DNA of 64,000 nucleotides from Mycobacterium sp. 1554424.7 (GCF_001665295.1 NZ_LZSE01000105.1:1-64000); one strand, 5' to 3'. Positions 27,614 through 36,009 are shown, counted from the stretch's first letter. Made by a program: numbers and translations. The notes: generated by a model from the letters alone, not told the origin.

Positions 27614-28057
27614 CTATTGGCCCTTCTTCACCGCAAGCACCCGCTCGCGCAGCGCCTTGGTCGCGGAGTCGATCGTCCCCTTGACGGCCCGTTTGAGCAC
27701 GAAGCCCGGTAGCGGCACGTTGGGGTCGACGGTGATCTCCATCTTGAGCAGCGTCGCCTGTCCCTGCGGAATCAAGGTGTACTTGCCGTCCTGCGACTTC
27801 TGCTGGCCGGAGCTGACCAGCGTCCAGCTCACCTCGTTGCCGCTCCACGTGTAGGCCACCACCTGTTCGTCGGTGATGCCCGCGGTCCTGACCTTCATCT
27901 TCACCTTGCTAGGCCGCCCGTCGTCCCCGGTCTCGAGGATCTCCGCACTCTGGTGGGGATCCGACCACTCGGGCATCGCTTCGAAGTCGGCGATGACGTC
28001 CAGAATCTCCTCGGGGCCGGCTTCGATGACGATGTCGCGGGATTCTTTGATAGCCAT
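27614..28057 (-). CDS. SRPBCC (START-like) family protein, Rv0854-like
   Basis: 147 aa, ATG at 28057. Begins [32 protein letters not shown] and continues with [13 protein letters not shown] and [31 protein letters not shown]. Third START-like paralogue in this block; less similar to the other two than they are to each other. Stop is 5 nt from the far start, so co-expressed with it. Divergent from kdc across 66 nt. Ligand unknown. Confidence 0.85.
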   Translation of the reverse strand: MAIKESRDIVIEAGPEEILDVIADFEAMPEWSDPHQSAEILETGDDGRPSKVKMKVRTAGITDEQVVAYTWSGNEVSWTLVSSGQQKSQDGKYTLIPQGQATLLKMEITVDPNVPLPGFVLKRAVKGTIDSATKALRERVLAVKKGQ

Positions 28058-28123
28058 GGCCCGCACGATAGACGAACCCGCGTGTCGGGCGGAATGGTTT
28101 GGACCGGGCGTACCGTCGTGCTT

Positions 28124-29800
28124 GTGACTGATCCCCTCGTCTACACAGTCGGCGACTACCTGTTGGACCGGCTCGCCGAACTCGGCGTCTCCGAGATCTT
28201 CGGCGTTCCCGGCGACTACAACCTGGAATTCCTGGACCACATCGTCGCCCACCCGACCATTCGCTGGGTGGGCAGCGCCAACGAGCTCAACGCCGGGTAC
28301 GCCGCCGACGGGTACGGGCGGCTGCGCGGAATGTCCGCCGTGGTAACGACATTCGGGGTGGGCGAACTCTCGGCCACCAACGCGATCGCGGGTAGCTACG
28401 CCGAGCACGTGCCCGTCGTACACATCGTCGGCGGTCCCTCGAAAGACGCGCAGGGCACCCGGCGAGCGCTGCACCATTCGCTCGGCGACGGCGACTTCGA
28501 GCACTTCTTTCGGATCAGCCGCGAAATCACTTGCGCCCAGGCAAATCTCATGCCGGCCACCGCGTGCAGGGAAATCGACCGGGTGCTGTCGGAGGTGCGC
28601 GAACAAAAGCGGCCCGGATACATACTGCTGTCCACCGACGTGGCGCGCTTCCCCACCGAACCGCCCGACGCGCCGCTGCCCCGCTACACCGGCGGCACCA
28701 GCCCCCGCGCGCTGTCGCTGTTCGTCGAGGCGGCGGCCGAGCTCATCGGCGATCACCAGCTGACCGTGCTCGCCGACTTGCTGGTCCACCGCCTGCAAGC
28801 CGTCAAGGAGCTGGAGGCGTTGCTGGCGGCGGACGTGGTGCCCCACGCCACCTTGATGTGGGGAAAGAGCCTGCTCGACGAGAGCTCCCCCAATTTCCTT
28901 GGCATCTACGCCGGTTCGGCCAGCGCCGAATTCGTGCGCGCGGCGATCGAGGACGCGCCGGTGTTGGTGACGGCGGGGGTGGTGTTCACCGACATGGTCA
29001 GCGGCTTCTTCAGCCAGCGGATCGACCCGGCGAGGACGATCGACGTCGGGCAGTACCAAAGCAGTGTGGCCGGTGAGGTTTTCGCGCCGATGGAGATGGG
29101 CGCCGCGCTCGAGGCGTTGGCCGAAATCCTGGTCCGGCGTGGAATCACCTCGCCCCCCGTGGCGTCGCCGCCACCCGAGCCGCTGCCGCCGGCCCCGGCG
29201 CGCGACCAACCACTCACCCAACAGATGGTGTGGGACCGGCTATGCGTCGCGCTCACGCCGGGCAACGTGGTGCTGGCCGATCAGGGCACGTCGTTCTACG
29301 GCATGGCGGATCATCGATTGCCGCACGGGGTCACCTTCATCGGCCAACCGCTTTGGGGTTCAATCGGTTACACCCTGCCCGCGGCGGTCGGGGCCGCGGT
29401 GGCGCATCCGGACCGCCGGACGGTGCTGCTGATCGGCGACGGCGCCGCGCAACTGACCGTGCAGGAACTCGGCACCTTCTCCCGCGAGGGGCTGTCCCCG
29501 GTCATCGTGGTGGTCAACAACGACGGCTACACCGTCGAGCGGGCGATTCACGGAAAGACGGCCCCCTACAACGACATCGTGAGCTGGAGTTGGACCGACA
29601 TCCCCCGCACGCTGGGGGTGGCCAACCACCTGGCGTTCCGGGCGCAGACCTACGGCGAACTCGACGACGCCTTCACCGCGGCGGCGGCACACCAGGACCG
29701 CATGGTATTCGTCGAGGTGGTCCTGCCGCGCCTCGAGATCCCGCGCCTGCTCGGCCAACTCGTGGGGTCGATGTCGCCGCCGGGCAGCGCGCGCCGCTGA
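28124..29800 (+). CDS. kdc: Thiamine-diphosphate alpha-keto-acid decarboxylase Kdc
   Basis: 558 aa, GTG start. Pyruvate/indolepyruvate-decarboxylase fold: N-terminal PYR domain with [13 protein letters not shown] and the cofactor-activating Glu in [16 protein letters not shown], central domain, and PP domain with the ThDP/Mg motif GDG (438-440) ending in VVNND (about 466). Decarboxylates branched-chain or aromatic keto acids to aldehydes; the M. tuberculosis orthologue Rv0853c has this activity. Complete length. Ends 6 nt before the convergent Bfd gene. Confidence 0.93.
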   Translation: MTDPLVYTVGDYLLDRLAELGVSEIFGVPGDYNLEFLDHIVAHPTIRWVGSANELNAGYAADGYGRLRGMSAVVTTFGVGELSATNAIAGSYAEHVPVVHIVGGPSKDAQGTRRALHHSLGDGDFEHFFRISREITCAQANLMPATACREIDRVLSEVREQKRPGYILLSTDVARFPTEPPDAPLPRYTGGTSPRALSLFVEAAAELIGDHQLTVLADLLVHRLQAVKELEALLAADVVPHATLMWGKSLLDESSPNFLGIYAGSASAEFVRAAIEDAPVLVTAGVVFTDMVSGFFSQRIDPARTIDVGQYQSSVAGEVFAPMEMGAALEALAEILVRRGITSPPVASPPPEPLPPAPARDQPLTQQMVWDRLCVALTPGNVVLADQGTSFYGMADHRLPHGVTFIGQPLWGSIGYTLPAAVGAAVAHPDRRTVLLIGDGAAQLTVQELGTFSREGLSPVIVVVNNDGYTVERAIHGKTAPYNDIVSWSWTDIPRTLGVANHLAFRAQTYGELDDAFTAAAAHQDRMVFVEVVLPRLEIPRLLGQLVGSMSPPGSARR

Positions 29801-29805
29801 TTTGC

Positions 29806-29991
29806 CTAGGGCGACCGCACCGTCCGACCCGGGGTTGACGAGCGCAGCATCGCCTGCACGGTGCGCCGGCAGCGTCCGCAGTCGGCGCCGGCGCCACACG
29901 CTTGGGCGACCTCCTTGGTTGTCGACGCGCCGGCGGCGACGGTCTCAGCGACGGTCTGGCTGGTGACCCCGTTGCACAGGCAGACGAACAT
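29806..29991 (-). CDS. bfd: Bacterioferritin-associated ferredoxin-type [2Fe-2S] protein (Bfd)
   Basis: 61 aa. Cluster ligands CLC (4-6) and C-x2-C (CGRC) with the typical Bfd framework VCLCNGVTSQTVAETV and CGAGADCGRC. Bfd reduces ferric iron in bacterioferritin so that it can be released. No bacterioferritin gene is near, unlike many Bfd genes; the partner must be elsewhere. ATG start, 9 nt after the end of the upstream minus-strand gene. Confidence 0.85.
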   Translation of the reverse strand: MFVCLCNGVTSQTVAETVAAGASTTKEVAQACGAGADCGRCRRTVQAMLRSSTPGRTVRSP

Positions 29992-30000
29992 AAGGCGCGC

Positions 30001-30603
30001 TCAGTCGCCCTCGATGCGCATCGTGTCGAACAGCCGGCCGACGAACACCGGCGGGTGGGCACCGACGCCCACGCCCGACATCCATTGCGCCGCGGCGTCG
30101 GGATGTTCGATCCAACGCCGCGCGCCGTCCTCGTCGGGAAACTCCGACAGGATCATGACCTCGTGGTCGTCGTCAAAAGCCTGGAAGACCGAGGTCTTTC
30201 GGACGCCGGCCGCCGTGAGCCCGTCCATGGCCGAGCGGAACCCCGCGGTGAGGGTCGCCACGTCCTCGACGGACGCGATCGCGCACACCACCACGCCGGG
30301 CGCCGCCGGTTTGGGCGACGGCTGCGGGATAAACCTGTCGATGATCTCGCCGGCAAAGACGGCGGGTATGTCCTCGACGCCGGCGGCGTCGAACCAGTCG
30401 AAGAAGACTCGCGAGCGCAGCAGCTCCACGATGGGCTCGCGGGTGTGCACCCCGATCATCACCAGCACGCGCCCGTGGTCGTGGGTGGACGTGTACACCA
30501 GCACGTGGTGGGCGCCGATGTCGGCAAGCGCCGCCTTGTTGCGCTCGAGCAGCGGCCACACCCGGGTCGGGTCCGGGATGCGATAGTCCGACGCGATCAC
30601 CAT
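30001..30603 (-). CDS. Hypothetical protein with two ferredoxin-like (dimeric alpha/beta-barrel) repeats
   Basis: 200 aa from ATG 30603. Each half has the beta-alpha-beta layout of ABM-like domains: VLVYTSTHDHGRVLVMIGVHTREP (about 30-60) and GVVVCAIASVEDVATLTAGFRSAMDGL followed by FQAFDDDHEVMILSEFPDEDGARRWIEHP (about 110-175), suggesting an internal duplication that forms a barrel by itself. A TTG at 30627 overlapping the fadD stop (TTGA) would give 208 aa and tighter coupling; the choice is uncertain. Function unknown; expressed with fadD. Confidence 0.65.
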   Translation of the reverse strand: MVIASDYRIPDPTRVWPLLERNKAALADIGAHHVLVYTSTHDHGRVLVMIGVHTREPIVELLRSRVFFDWFDAAGVEDIPAVFAGEIIDRFIPQPSPKPAAPGVVVCAIASVEDVATLTAGFRSAMDGLTAAGVRKTSVFQAFDDDHEVMILSEFPDEDGARRWIEHPDAAAQWMSGVGVGAHPPVFVGRLFDTMRIEGD

Positions 30604-30623
30604 CGAGTGAATGTCGCCGGTGC

Positions 30624-32075
30624 TCAACGGAGTTGGTCTTTCATCACTTTCCCCGTGGCGTTGAGCGGCAGCTCGTCGCGAAAGTCGATGAATCGAGGCA
30701 CTTTGTATCCCGCCATCCGATCTCGGCACCACGCGAACAGGTCGTCTGCCGACACCTTACTTTTCGCCACCACAAAGGCCTTACCCACCTGGCCGAGGCG
30801 CTCATCGGGAACCCCGATCACGGCGGCCTGCGCGACCGCGGGGTGCTCGAGCATGAACCCCTCGATCTCCGCCGGGTAGGCGTTGAAGCCACCCACGATG
30901 AACATTTCCTTCTTGCGCCCGACGATGCGGAGCCGGCCCGCCCCGTCGAAGTTGCCGAGGTCCCCGGTGTGCAGCCAGCCGTCCGCGTCGATCGCCTCCG
31001 CCGTGGCGACGGGATCGTCGAGATAGCCCTGCATGACGCCGTAGCCACGGACCAGCACCTCGCCGTCGTCGTCGATGCGCACCTCGACCCCCTCGCACGG
31101 CAGGCCAGCGGTGGTGGCCACGTCCTCGAAGGAATCGCCGGGCCGGGACAGCGTCACGTTGCCGGCCTCGGTGAGCCCGTATCCGGTCATCAGCGTCTGG
31201 AACGGAAGTTCGTCGTGGATGCGACGAACCAGCTCCACGGGGATGTCGGCGGCGCCGGTCACACCGGCGCGCAGCGTCGACAACTTGGACTTGTCGCGAA
31301 CCGTCAGCAACGAGTGGTACAACGTCGGCGGACCGGGGAGCATCGTGATGCCCTCGCGCGCAATAAGATCCACCACCGTGTCGACGTCGAACACTGCGAC
31401 CGGCAGCATCGTCGCGCCGCGGAGAAAGGACGTGATCAGTCCCGCCTTCAGGCCGAAGGTGTGGAAGTACGGGTTGATCTGCAGGTAGCGGTCGCCGCGC
31501 CGGAGATCCGCGAGCGTCGCCCACGCCTCATACATCCGCAGCGTCTGGCGATGATTCATCATCGCGCCCTTCGGGCGGCCGGTCGTGCCCGAGGTGAAGA
31601 TGATGTCCGAGATGTCGGTGCCGCTCACCGCCCGCTCGAACGGTGAACCGCCGGAAAGGAAGTCGGACTTCAGATCGATGACCGGTACCCCCGCCGGCGC
31701 GGTGTAGTCCTGGCCCAGAAATCCCTTCTGCGCCAGGACGGCCTTCACCCCGCTGCGGGCGATGATGTCGCCGGCTTCTTCGGTCTTGAACCGCGTGTTG
31801 ACCGGCACCAGCACCCCGCCCGCGGTGAGCAGCCCGAACGCCGCGATGATCCACTCCGCCGAGTTGGGCGCCCAGATCGCGACCCGGTCTCCCTTGTCGA
31901 CACCGAGTTCCGCGAAAGCACCGGCGGCGCAACGTATTCGCTCGACGACGTCGTTGAACGTCAAGCGCAGCGGACCGTCGACGACCGCTTCCGCGTCGCC
32001 GAAGCGGTCCGCCGCGCTCAAGACCATCTCGGGGATGGTGTCCCACTCAGGCTCGATTGGCCGACTCCTCCTCAT
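30624..32075 (-). CDS. Acyl-CoA synthetase (FadD family, FadD3-like)
   Basis: 483 aa AMP-forming ligase. P-loop IFTSGTTGRPKG (159-170), LMTGYGLTEAG (adenine motif), GWLHTGDLG and the C-terminal lysine in LNATGKVMKDQL are complete. Short for a FadD (usually 500-560 aa), close in build to cholesterol-ring-propionate ligase FadD3, so a small ring or short acyl substrate is plausible (inference). The ATG lies within one copy of a 58-bp tandem repeat whose GATGAGGAGGAG includes the start itself; Met17 is an alternative start. Confidence 0.85.
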   Translation of the reverse strand: MRRSRPIEPEWDTIPEMVLSAADRFGDAEAVVDGPLRLTFNDVVERIRCAAGAFAELGVDKGDRVAIWAPNSAEWIIAAFGLLTAGGVLVPVNTRFKTEEAGDIIARSGVKAVLAQKGFLGQDYTAPAGVPVIDLKSDFLSGGSPFERAVSGTDISDIIFTSGTTGRPKGAMMNHRQTLRMYEAWATLADLRRGDRYLQINPYFHTFGLKAGLITSFLRGATMLPVAVFDVDTVVDLIAREGITMLPGPPTLYHSLLTVRDKSKLSTLRAGVTGAADIPVELVRRIHDELPFQTLMTGYGLTEAGNVTLSRPGDSFEDVATTAGLPCEGVEVRIDDDGEVLVRGYGVMQGYLDDPVATAEAIDADGWLHTGDLGNFDGAGRLRIVGRKKEMFIVGGFNAYPAEIEGFMLEHPAVAQAAVIGVPDERLGQVGKAFVVAKSKVSADDLFAWCRDRMAGYKVPRFIDFRDELPLNATGKVMKDQLR

Positions 32076-32168
32076 CGCGCTTCGCGCTCTGCATCGTCGC
32101 CGGCCGCGGTTCGATTGGCCGACTCCTCCTCATCGCGCTTCGCGCTCTGCATCGTCGCCGGCCGGCGG
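32053..32168. repeat. 58-bp tandem duplication at the fadD start
   Basis: Copy 1 starts at 32053 and copy 2 at 32111 with TCGATTGGCCGACTCCTCCT; about 53 nt of each copy are identical. On the gene strand each copy has GATGCAG, a GCGCGAAGCGC hairpin core and GCGATGAGGAGGAGTCGG. Two copies suggest a minisatellite (MIRU-like) that may vary between strains. It overlaps the fadD ribosome site and start. Confidence 0.9.
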
Positions 32169-32175
32169 CGCAACG

Positions 32176-33366
32176 TCACACCGTGACGAGCCGACCGAGG
32201 TTGCCGCCCATGATCTTCGCCTGGTCCTCAACGGACAGGTGCGACAGGGCGTTGACGTAGAACGTCGGCTCCGCCAGCCCTTCTGGGTGCGGCCAGTCCG
32301 AGCCGTACAGCACCCGGTCCACACCGACGAGGTTGACCAGATCGTCGATGCCGTCCTCGAAGAACGGGCTGACGTGGATCCGGTTCTTGACCATCTCGAC
32401 CGGGTCGCTCGGGAAGGCCTCCGGGGCCTTGCGGAAGACCTCGGCCAAGCCGTCGAGCAACGGAGTCATCCACTTCGAACCGGCCTCGACGATCGCGACC
32501 TTCAGCTTCGGGTGCCGGTAGAGCGCGCCGTGGATTACCCACGACCCCACCGCGTCCTGGATCGGCCGCCACTCGTTGAGGATGCCCATGGCATTGGTCT
32601 GGAACGGCAGCATCTCCTGCTCGGCACCGTCCCACTCGGAGGTGTACCGCGAGTAGCCGCTGTCGCTGGAGTGCATGCCGACCAGCAGGTCGTGCTCGAC
32701 GACCCGCTCCCAGAACGGGTCGAACTCGGGCAGCGCGAACGACCGGGGGCCGCGGAAGCCGGGGACCGGAGCCGGGCGGATCAGGATGCAGCGGGCGCCG
32801 CGCTTGACCACCCATTCGAGCTCCTCGATCGCCTTCTCGACGATCGGCAGGGTGATGACCGGGGTGGTGAAGATCCGGTTCTCGTAGTTGAAGCCCCAGA
32901 CCTCATCGAGCCACTCGTTCAGCGCATGGATGAGGACGTGGATGGCGACCGGGTCGTCGCGCAGCCGCTCCTCGAGCAGGCTGGCCAGCGTCGGGAACAT
33001 CAGCGTGCGGTCCAGCCCAAGCTCGTTCATCTTTTCCAGCCGCGGGCCGGGCTCGAAGAACGCCGGGATCGCGCGCATCGGCTCGCCGAACAGCTCGCGC
33101 TTGCTCTTGCCTTCCGGGTTGCCGTACTTGAAGTACTCCTCCCAGGCCCCAGGCCGGGCGACGACCTCGAACGTGGGGTTGGGAATGTAGTTGCTGATGT
33201 GGCCGCGGATCGCGATCTTGGTGCGCCCGTTGACCTGCACGTACTGGACGTAATCCTTGTACTGCTTGGGCAGGAATTTGGTCAGCGCCTCGGGCGGCTC
33301 GTAGAGATGGTTATCCGCATCAAAGATCGGAAACGGGACGTCCTCCCGGTGTGACAACTGGCCCAT
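32176..33366 (-). CDS. Amidohydrolase (amidohydro-rel/ACMSD-like) family protein
   Basis: 396 aa, ATG. Metal-site strand FPIFDADNHLYEP with Asp16, Asp18 and His20 replaces the common DxH; later motifs DLLVGMHSSDSGYS and LYGSDWPHPEG (C-terminal metal aspartate). The family hydrolyses or decarboxylates ring compounds in the TIM barrel; mycobacteria have many near steroid and P450 genes. 100 nt upstream of fadD on the same strand with the tandem repeat between. A GAGAATA palindrome precedes it. Confidence 0.85.
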   Translation of the reverse strand: MGQLSHREDVPFPIFDADNHLYEPPEALTKFLPKQYKDYVQYVQVNGRTKIAIRGHISNYIPNPTFEVVARPGAWEEYFKYGNPEGKSKRELFGEPMRAIPAFFEPGPRLEKMNELGLDRTLMFPTLASLLEERLRDDPVAIHVLIHALNEWLDEVWGFNYENRIFTTPVITLPIVEKAIEELEWVVKRGARCILIRPAPVPGFRGPRSFALPEFDPFWERVVEHDLLVGMHSSDSGYSRYTSEWDGAEQEMLPFQTNAMGILNEWRPIQDAVGSWVIHGALYRHPKLKVAIVEAGSKWMTPLLDGLAEVFRKAPEAFPSDPVEMVKNRIHVSPFFEDGIDDLVNLVGVDRVLYGSDWPHPEGLAEPTFYVNALSHLSVEDQAKIMGGNLGRLVTV

Positions 33367-33388
33367 GAGATCCTCCTTCGCAATTTGT

Positions 33389-33403
33389 GAGAATACTATT
33401 CTC
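33389..33403. promoter_or_regulatory. Perfect palindrome GAGAATA-C-TATTCTC before the amidohydrolase gene
   Basis: 15 bp, centred 30 nt upstream of the ATG on the minus strand. The same half-sites recur at 33931-33949 (ATTCTC-N7-GAGAAT) before the enoyl-CoA hydratase. Likely operator for a dimeric repressor, position compatible with promoter overlap; regulator unknown. Confidence 0.55.
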
Positions 33404-33454
33404 TCCGGGCGCCCGTCCGCAACGTGCCCCGCCTGGGGGCCGAGTCGGGCGTGG

Positions 33455-33877
33455 TCAGCAGGTGGCGGTGATCTTGAACGTGGCGCTCGCCGGCTCGTTC
33501 GGTTTGTCGGTCTTGTAGCCGTTGGCGGTACCGGCGATCGTGACCTTGTCGCTGTTCACGGTCAGATTGGCGTCGCCCGCGCCGTCGTGCGAGTACATGC
33601 CGGTGAAGCCGCTCAGATTTCGGATCCGTACCGAGTCGGCGATGGCCGGCTCCGTGCGCTCGTCAATGACGATCCTGGCCCCGGCGAAATCGCTGCCGAT
33701 GTCGATCATCCGGTTCCATTCCATCTGGCTGCACTTGACGATATGGAAATCCGCGCCGTTCCCGTTGATGTTCACCGACGCCGTGCTGGAGAGCTGGGTT
33801 GGCGGCCGCGCCGTGCATGACGCGAGGAGAGCAATGGCGAGCGCGGCGGCGGCCAACATCGGGAATCGGTTGCGCAC
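33455..33877 (-). CDS. LpqH (19-kDa antigen)-family lipoprotein
   Basis: 140 aa from GTG 33877, preceded by GAGGCGG; another GTG at 33901 would add eight residues. Lipoprotein signal: MRNRF, a hydrophobic run AAAALAIALL and lipobox LLASC with Cys21. The mature domain carries NINGNGADFHIVKCSQ and ends in ATFKITATC, so the two cysteines could pair as in LpqH-like proteins, and VTIAGTANGY matches the family's beta-sandwich repeat. Cell-envelope surface protein, exact role unknown; next to an enoyl-CoA hydratase, divergent. Confidence 0.75.
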   Translation of the reverse strand: MRNRFPMLAAAALAIALLASCTARPPTQLSSTASVNINGNGADFHIVKCSQMEWNRMIDIGSDFAGARIVIDERTEPAIADSVRIRNLSGFTGMYSHDGAGDANLTVNSDKVTIAGTANGYKTDKPNEPASATFKITATC

Positions 33878-33930
33878 AGGGCCGCCTCGATCCTGGGTCA
33901 CGAAACTACTGGGCCTATTGCGATGATGTT

Positions 33931-33949
33931 ATTCTCCGGCAAAGAGAAT
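33931..33949. promoter_or_regulatory. Inverted repeat ATTCTC-N7-GAGAAT before the enoyl-CoA hydratase
   Basis: Half-sites identical to those in the 15-bp palindrome at 33389-33403 but spaced by 7 nt in the opposite order. It lies in the divergent lipoprotein/hydratase interval, 51 nt upstream of the hydratase ATG. May be bound by the same regulator. Confidence 0.4.
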
Positions 33950-33999
33950 GCCAATATCGGACGTTCTCGACTGTCCTTATTCCCTGGAGCGATAAACGC

Positions 34000-34746
34000 A
34001 TGGTGGACCTGGAGATCGACGACGGTTTGGCGGTCATCACCATCGATCGCCCCCACGCCCGCAACGCCATCTCGCTGGACACCATGGAGCAGCTGGAGAA
34101 GGCGCTCGACGCGGCGGCGGGCTCATCCGCCCTCGTCATCACGGGCGCGGGCGATCGGGCATTCGTGTCGGGCGGCGATCTCAAGGAACTGAGCAAGCTG
34201 CGGACCGAGGAGGACGCCTCGGCGATGGCCAAGCGGATGCGGTCGATCTGCGATCAGCTCGCCGGCTTCCCGGCCCCGGTGATCGCCGCGCTGAACGGCC
34301 ACGCCTTCGGCGGCGGCGCGGAAGTGGCCGTGGCCGCCGACATTCGGGTGGCCGCCGACGACATCAAGATCGCCTTCAACCAGGTGGATCTGGAAATCAT
34401 GCCGGCCTGGGGTGGCGCCGAGCGGCTGGCCGCGCTCGTCGGCAAGGGAAGGGCGCTCCTTCTTGCCGGGTCCGGAACGGCCCTCGACGCGGTCGATGCC
34501 GAGCGGATGGGCCTCGTGGATCTGGTATTGCCCCGCGCGTCGTTCGACGACGGCTGGCGATCGATCGCGAGGTCGCTGGCCCGTCAGCCGGCGGCGGAAA
34601 TAAAGCGCGTAATCAGCGGAGTTCCGGCCGACGAGGCGATAGCATCCTTTGCACGGCTGTGGGTCGCCGACGCCCACTGGCAGGCAGCTGAGCGGGTAAC
34701 CAACCGCGCTGCCAGCAAGCGTCGGGCAACCGGAGGAGCGACATGA
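34000..34746 (+). CDS. Enoyl-CoA hydratase/isomerase (crotonase) family protein
   Basis: 248 aa from ATG 34000. Crotonase fold with oxyanion-hole residues in FVSGGDLKEL (56-65) and GHAFGGGAEVAVAADIRVA (100-118), candidate acid/base Glu108 and Glu132. Hydrates or isomerises a 2-enoyl-CoA; substrate not predicted. Upstream in-frame codons to 33799 lie inside the divergent lipoprotein gene and are excluded. The stop overlaps the next start by 4 nt. Confidence 0.88.
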   Translation: MVDLEIDDGLAVITIDRPHARNAISLDTMEQLEKALDAAAGSSALVITGAGDRAFVSGGDLKELSKLRTEEDASAMAKRMRSICDQLAGFPAPVIAALNGHAFGGGAEVAVAADIRVAADDIKIAFNQVDLEIMPAWGGAERLAALVGKGRALLLAGSGTALDAVDAERMGLVDLVLPRASFDDGWRSIARSLARQPAAEIKRVISGVPADEAIASFARLWVADAHWQAAERVTNRAASKRRATGGAT

Positions 34747-35183
34747 CACGCATGAACAGAATGGTGCGAGCCGGATCGGCGACGACCTTGACGGGGCTGT
34801 TGGTGACCGCCGGTTTTGCCGCTAGCGCTCCACTGGTTTACGCCGACCCCGAGCCGGTGATGCATCACGTCAAGTACGCCGTCACGGCGGAGAATCCGAT
34901 CTACACGGACATCTACTACCTGGACCACCAGCCGGCAAGGTTCTCCGATTACAGCCACGACCCGTACTCGTTCACACCCCACGTCGACGTCGATATCGCT
35001 CCGGGCAAACCGTGGACCTTCGATCTGGACATGACGGACCCCGATCACTACGCGATGGTCGTGGCGAGCACCGGCACGGAGCCCGGCACGCCGGGAATTC
35101 ACTGCGTTCTGGCGGTGGACGGGGCCGTCGTCGTATCCAACGGCGGCCCCAAAGGCGCGCTTTGCTCGCTGCGTAACTGGTGA
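34743..35183 (+). CDS. Secreted protein with MmpS-like fold features, unknown function
   Basis: 146 aa. Signal peptide with ATTLTGLLVTAGFAASAPLVYA, cleavage likely near residue 35. The mature part VKYAVTAENPIYTDIYYLDHQP, DVDIAPGKPWTFDLDM, HCVLAVDGAVV is similar in order to the beta-sandwich of MmpS proteins (family resemblance by eye, not proven). Two cysteines could form a disulfide. Coupled by 4-nt overlap to the crotonase gene. Its 3' end is duplicated (see 35176-35215). Confidence 0.7.
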   Translation: MTRMNRMVRAGSATTLTGLLVTAGFAASAPLVYADPEPVMHHVKYAVTAENPIYTDIYYLDHQPARFSDYSHDPYSFTPHVDVDIAPGKPWTFDLDMTDPDHYAMVVASTGTEPGTPGIHCVLAVDGAVVVSNGGPKGALCSLRNW

Positions 35184-35215
35184 ACCACCCACGTCACTGG
35201 TGAACCACCCACGTC
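35176..35215. repeat. 20-bp tandem duplication at two convergent stops
   Basis: ACTGGTGAACCACCCACGTC occurs twice in a row (35176-35195, 35196-35215). The first copy encodes the stop of the secreted-protein gene, and the boundary between copies provides the TGA stop of the TetR gene on the other strand. Looks like a recent slippage event. Confidence 0.9.
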
Positions 35216-35820
35216 TCCGGCACATCCTCGATCGGCTGCGGTTCGCCTTCCAATCGGCGCAGATGGCTCTCGACCAACTCCACGGTTTCGGCGTGGCCGC
35301 TGGACACGCCGATCGCCTGCTCGAGCACCAGGAATCTGGACAAGCTGGACATGAGCACGGCAACCACCACCGGCGGCATCTCGTCTCTGGCCGCTCCATA
35401 CTGCCGCAGGGCAGTCGCCACCGTTTGCCGCTCCTCTTCACGGAAACGCTCTGCGTAATAAGCGATTTCGGCGCGCATTTCCTTGCGGTGATTGGCCAGC
35501 GCCATGAATTCCATTGAGATCCGGGTGAACGCGGGATCGGTGCCGAATCGCCACAGCGCCCACAGCGGCTGCGGCGACTTCATCAGCTGTGCGTGCACCG
35601 CGAGCGCTTCTTCACCGCGGCGGCGGAAGACCTCGAGGAACAGCTCGTCCATGGTCCGGAAGTAGTAGTGCACCAGCTGCGGCTTCAAACCCGCCTTGCT
35701 CGCCAGGCGGCGCGACGTCACCGCGGCGTAGCCTTCTTCGAGCATCAACCGCTCGGCCGCGTCGAGCAGCAGGGCGCGATTCTTCGCGTCCGGCGCCCCG
35801 AGCCTGCGGGCCGAAGTCAT
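35194..35820 (-). CDS. TetR-family transcriptional regulator
   Basis: 208 aa from ATG 35820. N-terminal HTH: NRALLLDAAERLMLEEGYAAVTSRRLASKAGLKPQLVHYYFRTMDELFLEV (14-64), fully typical. The ligand-binding half has no close named relative. It lies divergent from the P450 gene with a 22-bp dyad between them, so it most likely represses its own gene and cyp (inference). The open frame continues upstream to 36381 but that part is antisense of the P450 gene. Ends at a 20-bp duplication. Confidence 0.9.
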   Translation of the reverse strand: MTSARRLGAPDAKNRALLLDAAERLMLEEGYAAVTSRRLASKAGLKPQLVHYYFRTMDELFLEVFRRRGEEALAVHAQLMKSPQPLWALWRFGTDPAFTRISMEFMALANHRKEMRAEIAYYAERFREEERQTVATALRQYGAARDEMPPVVVAVLMSSLSRFLVLEQAIGVSSGHAETVELVESHLRRLEGEPQPIEDVPETWVVHQ

Positions 35821-35906
35821 TCCCAGCTCCGTATTTCTGCGTTGGTGCCCACCACACGGATGGTATCGCGGCACGGCGTTGCGACCTTGACCCTGACAAT
35901 ACCGCC

Positions 35907-35928
35907 ATGCTAAGCAGGTGCTCAGCAT
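35907..35928. promoter_or_regulatory. 22-bp dyad, probable TetR operator
   Basis: ATGCTAAGCA-GG-TGCTCAGCAT: 10-bp arms with one mismatch, in the 189-nt gap between the TetR gene (minus) and the P450 (plus). Symmetry and location are standard for autoregulated TetR proteins. Confidence 0.7.
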
Positions 35929-36009
35929 ATTTTTGGCTTTCGGAAATGGGGGCGGTGCGGCTTGCCGCCGATCCTCACCGGTAGACCCAGCCCAGGGAGA
36001 CGCAGTCCT

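Noticed and set aside
26529-27854. Plus-strand frame opposite far (within 26451-27854)
   Set aside because: far matches the known protein over its whole length; the opposite frame is Arg/Gly-rich noise.
27614-29221. 535-codon minus-strand frame through kdc
   Set aside because: Only the last 147 codons encode a real START-like protein; the rest is antisense to kdc.
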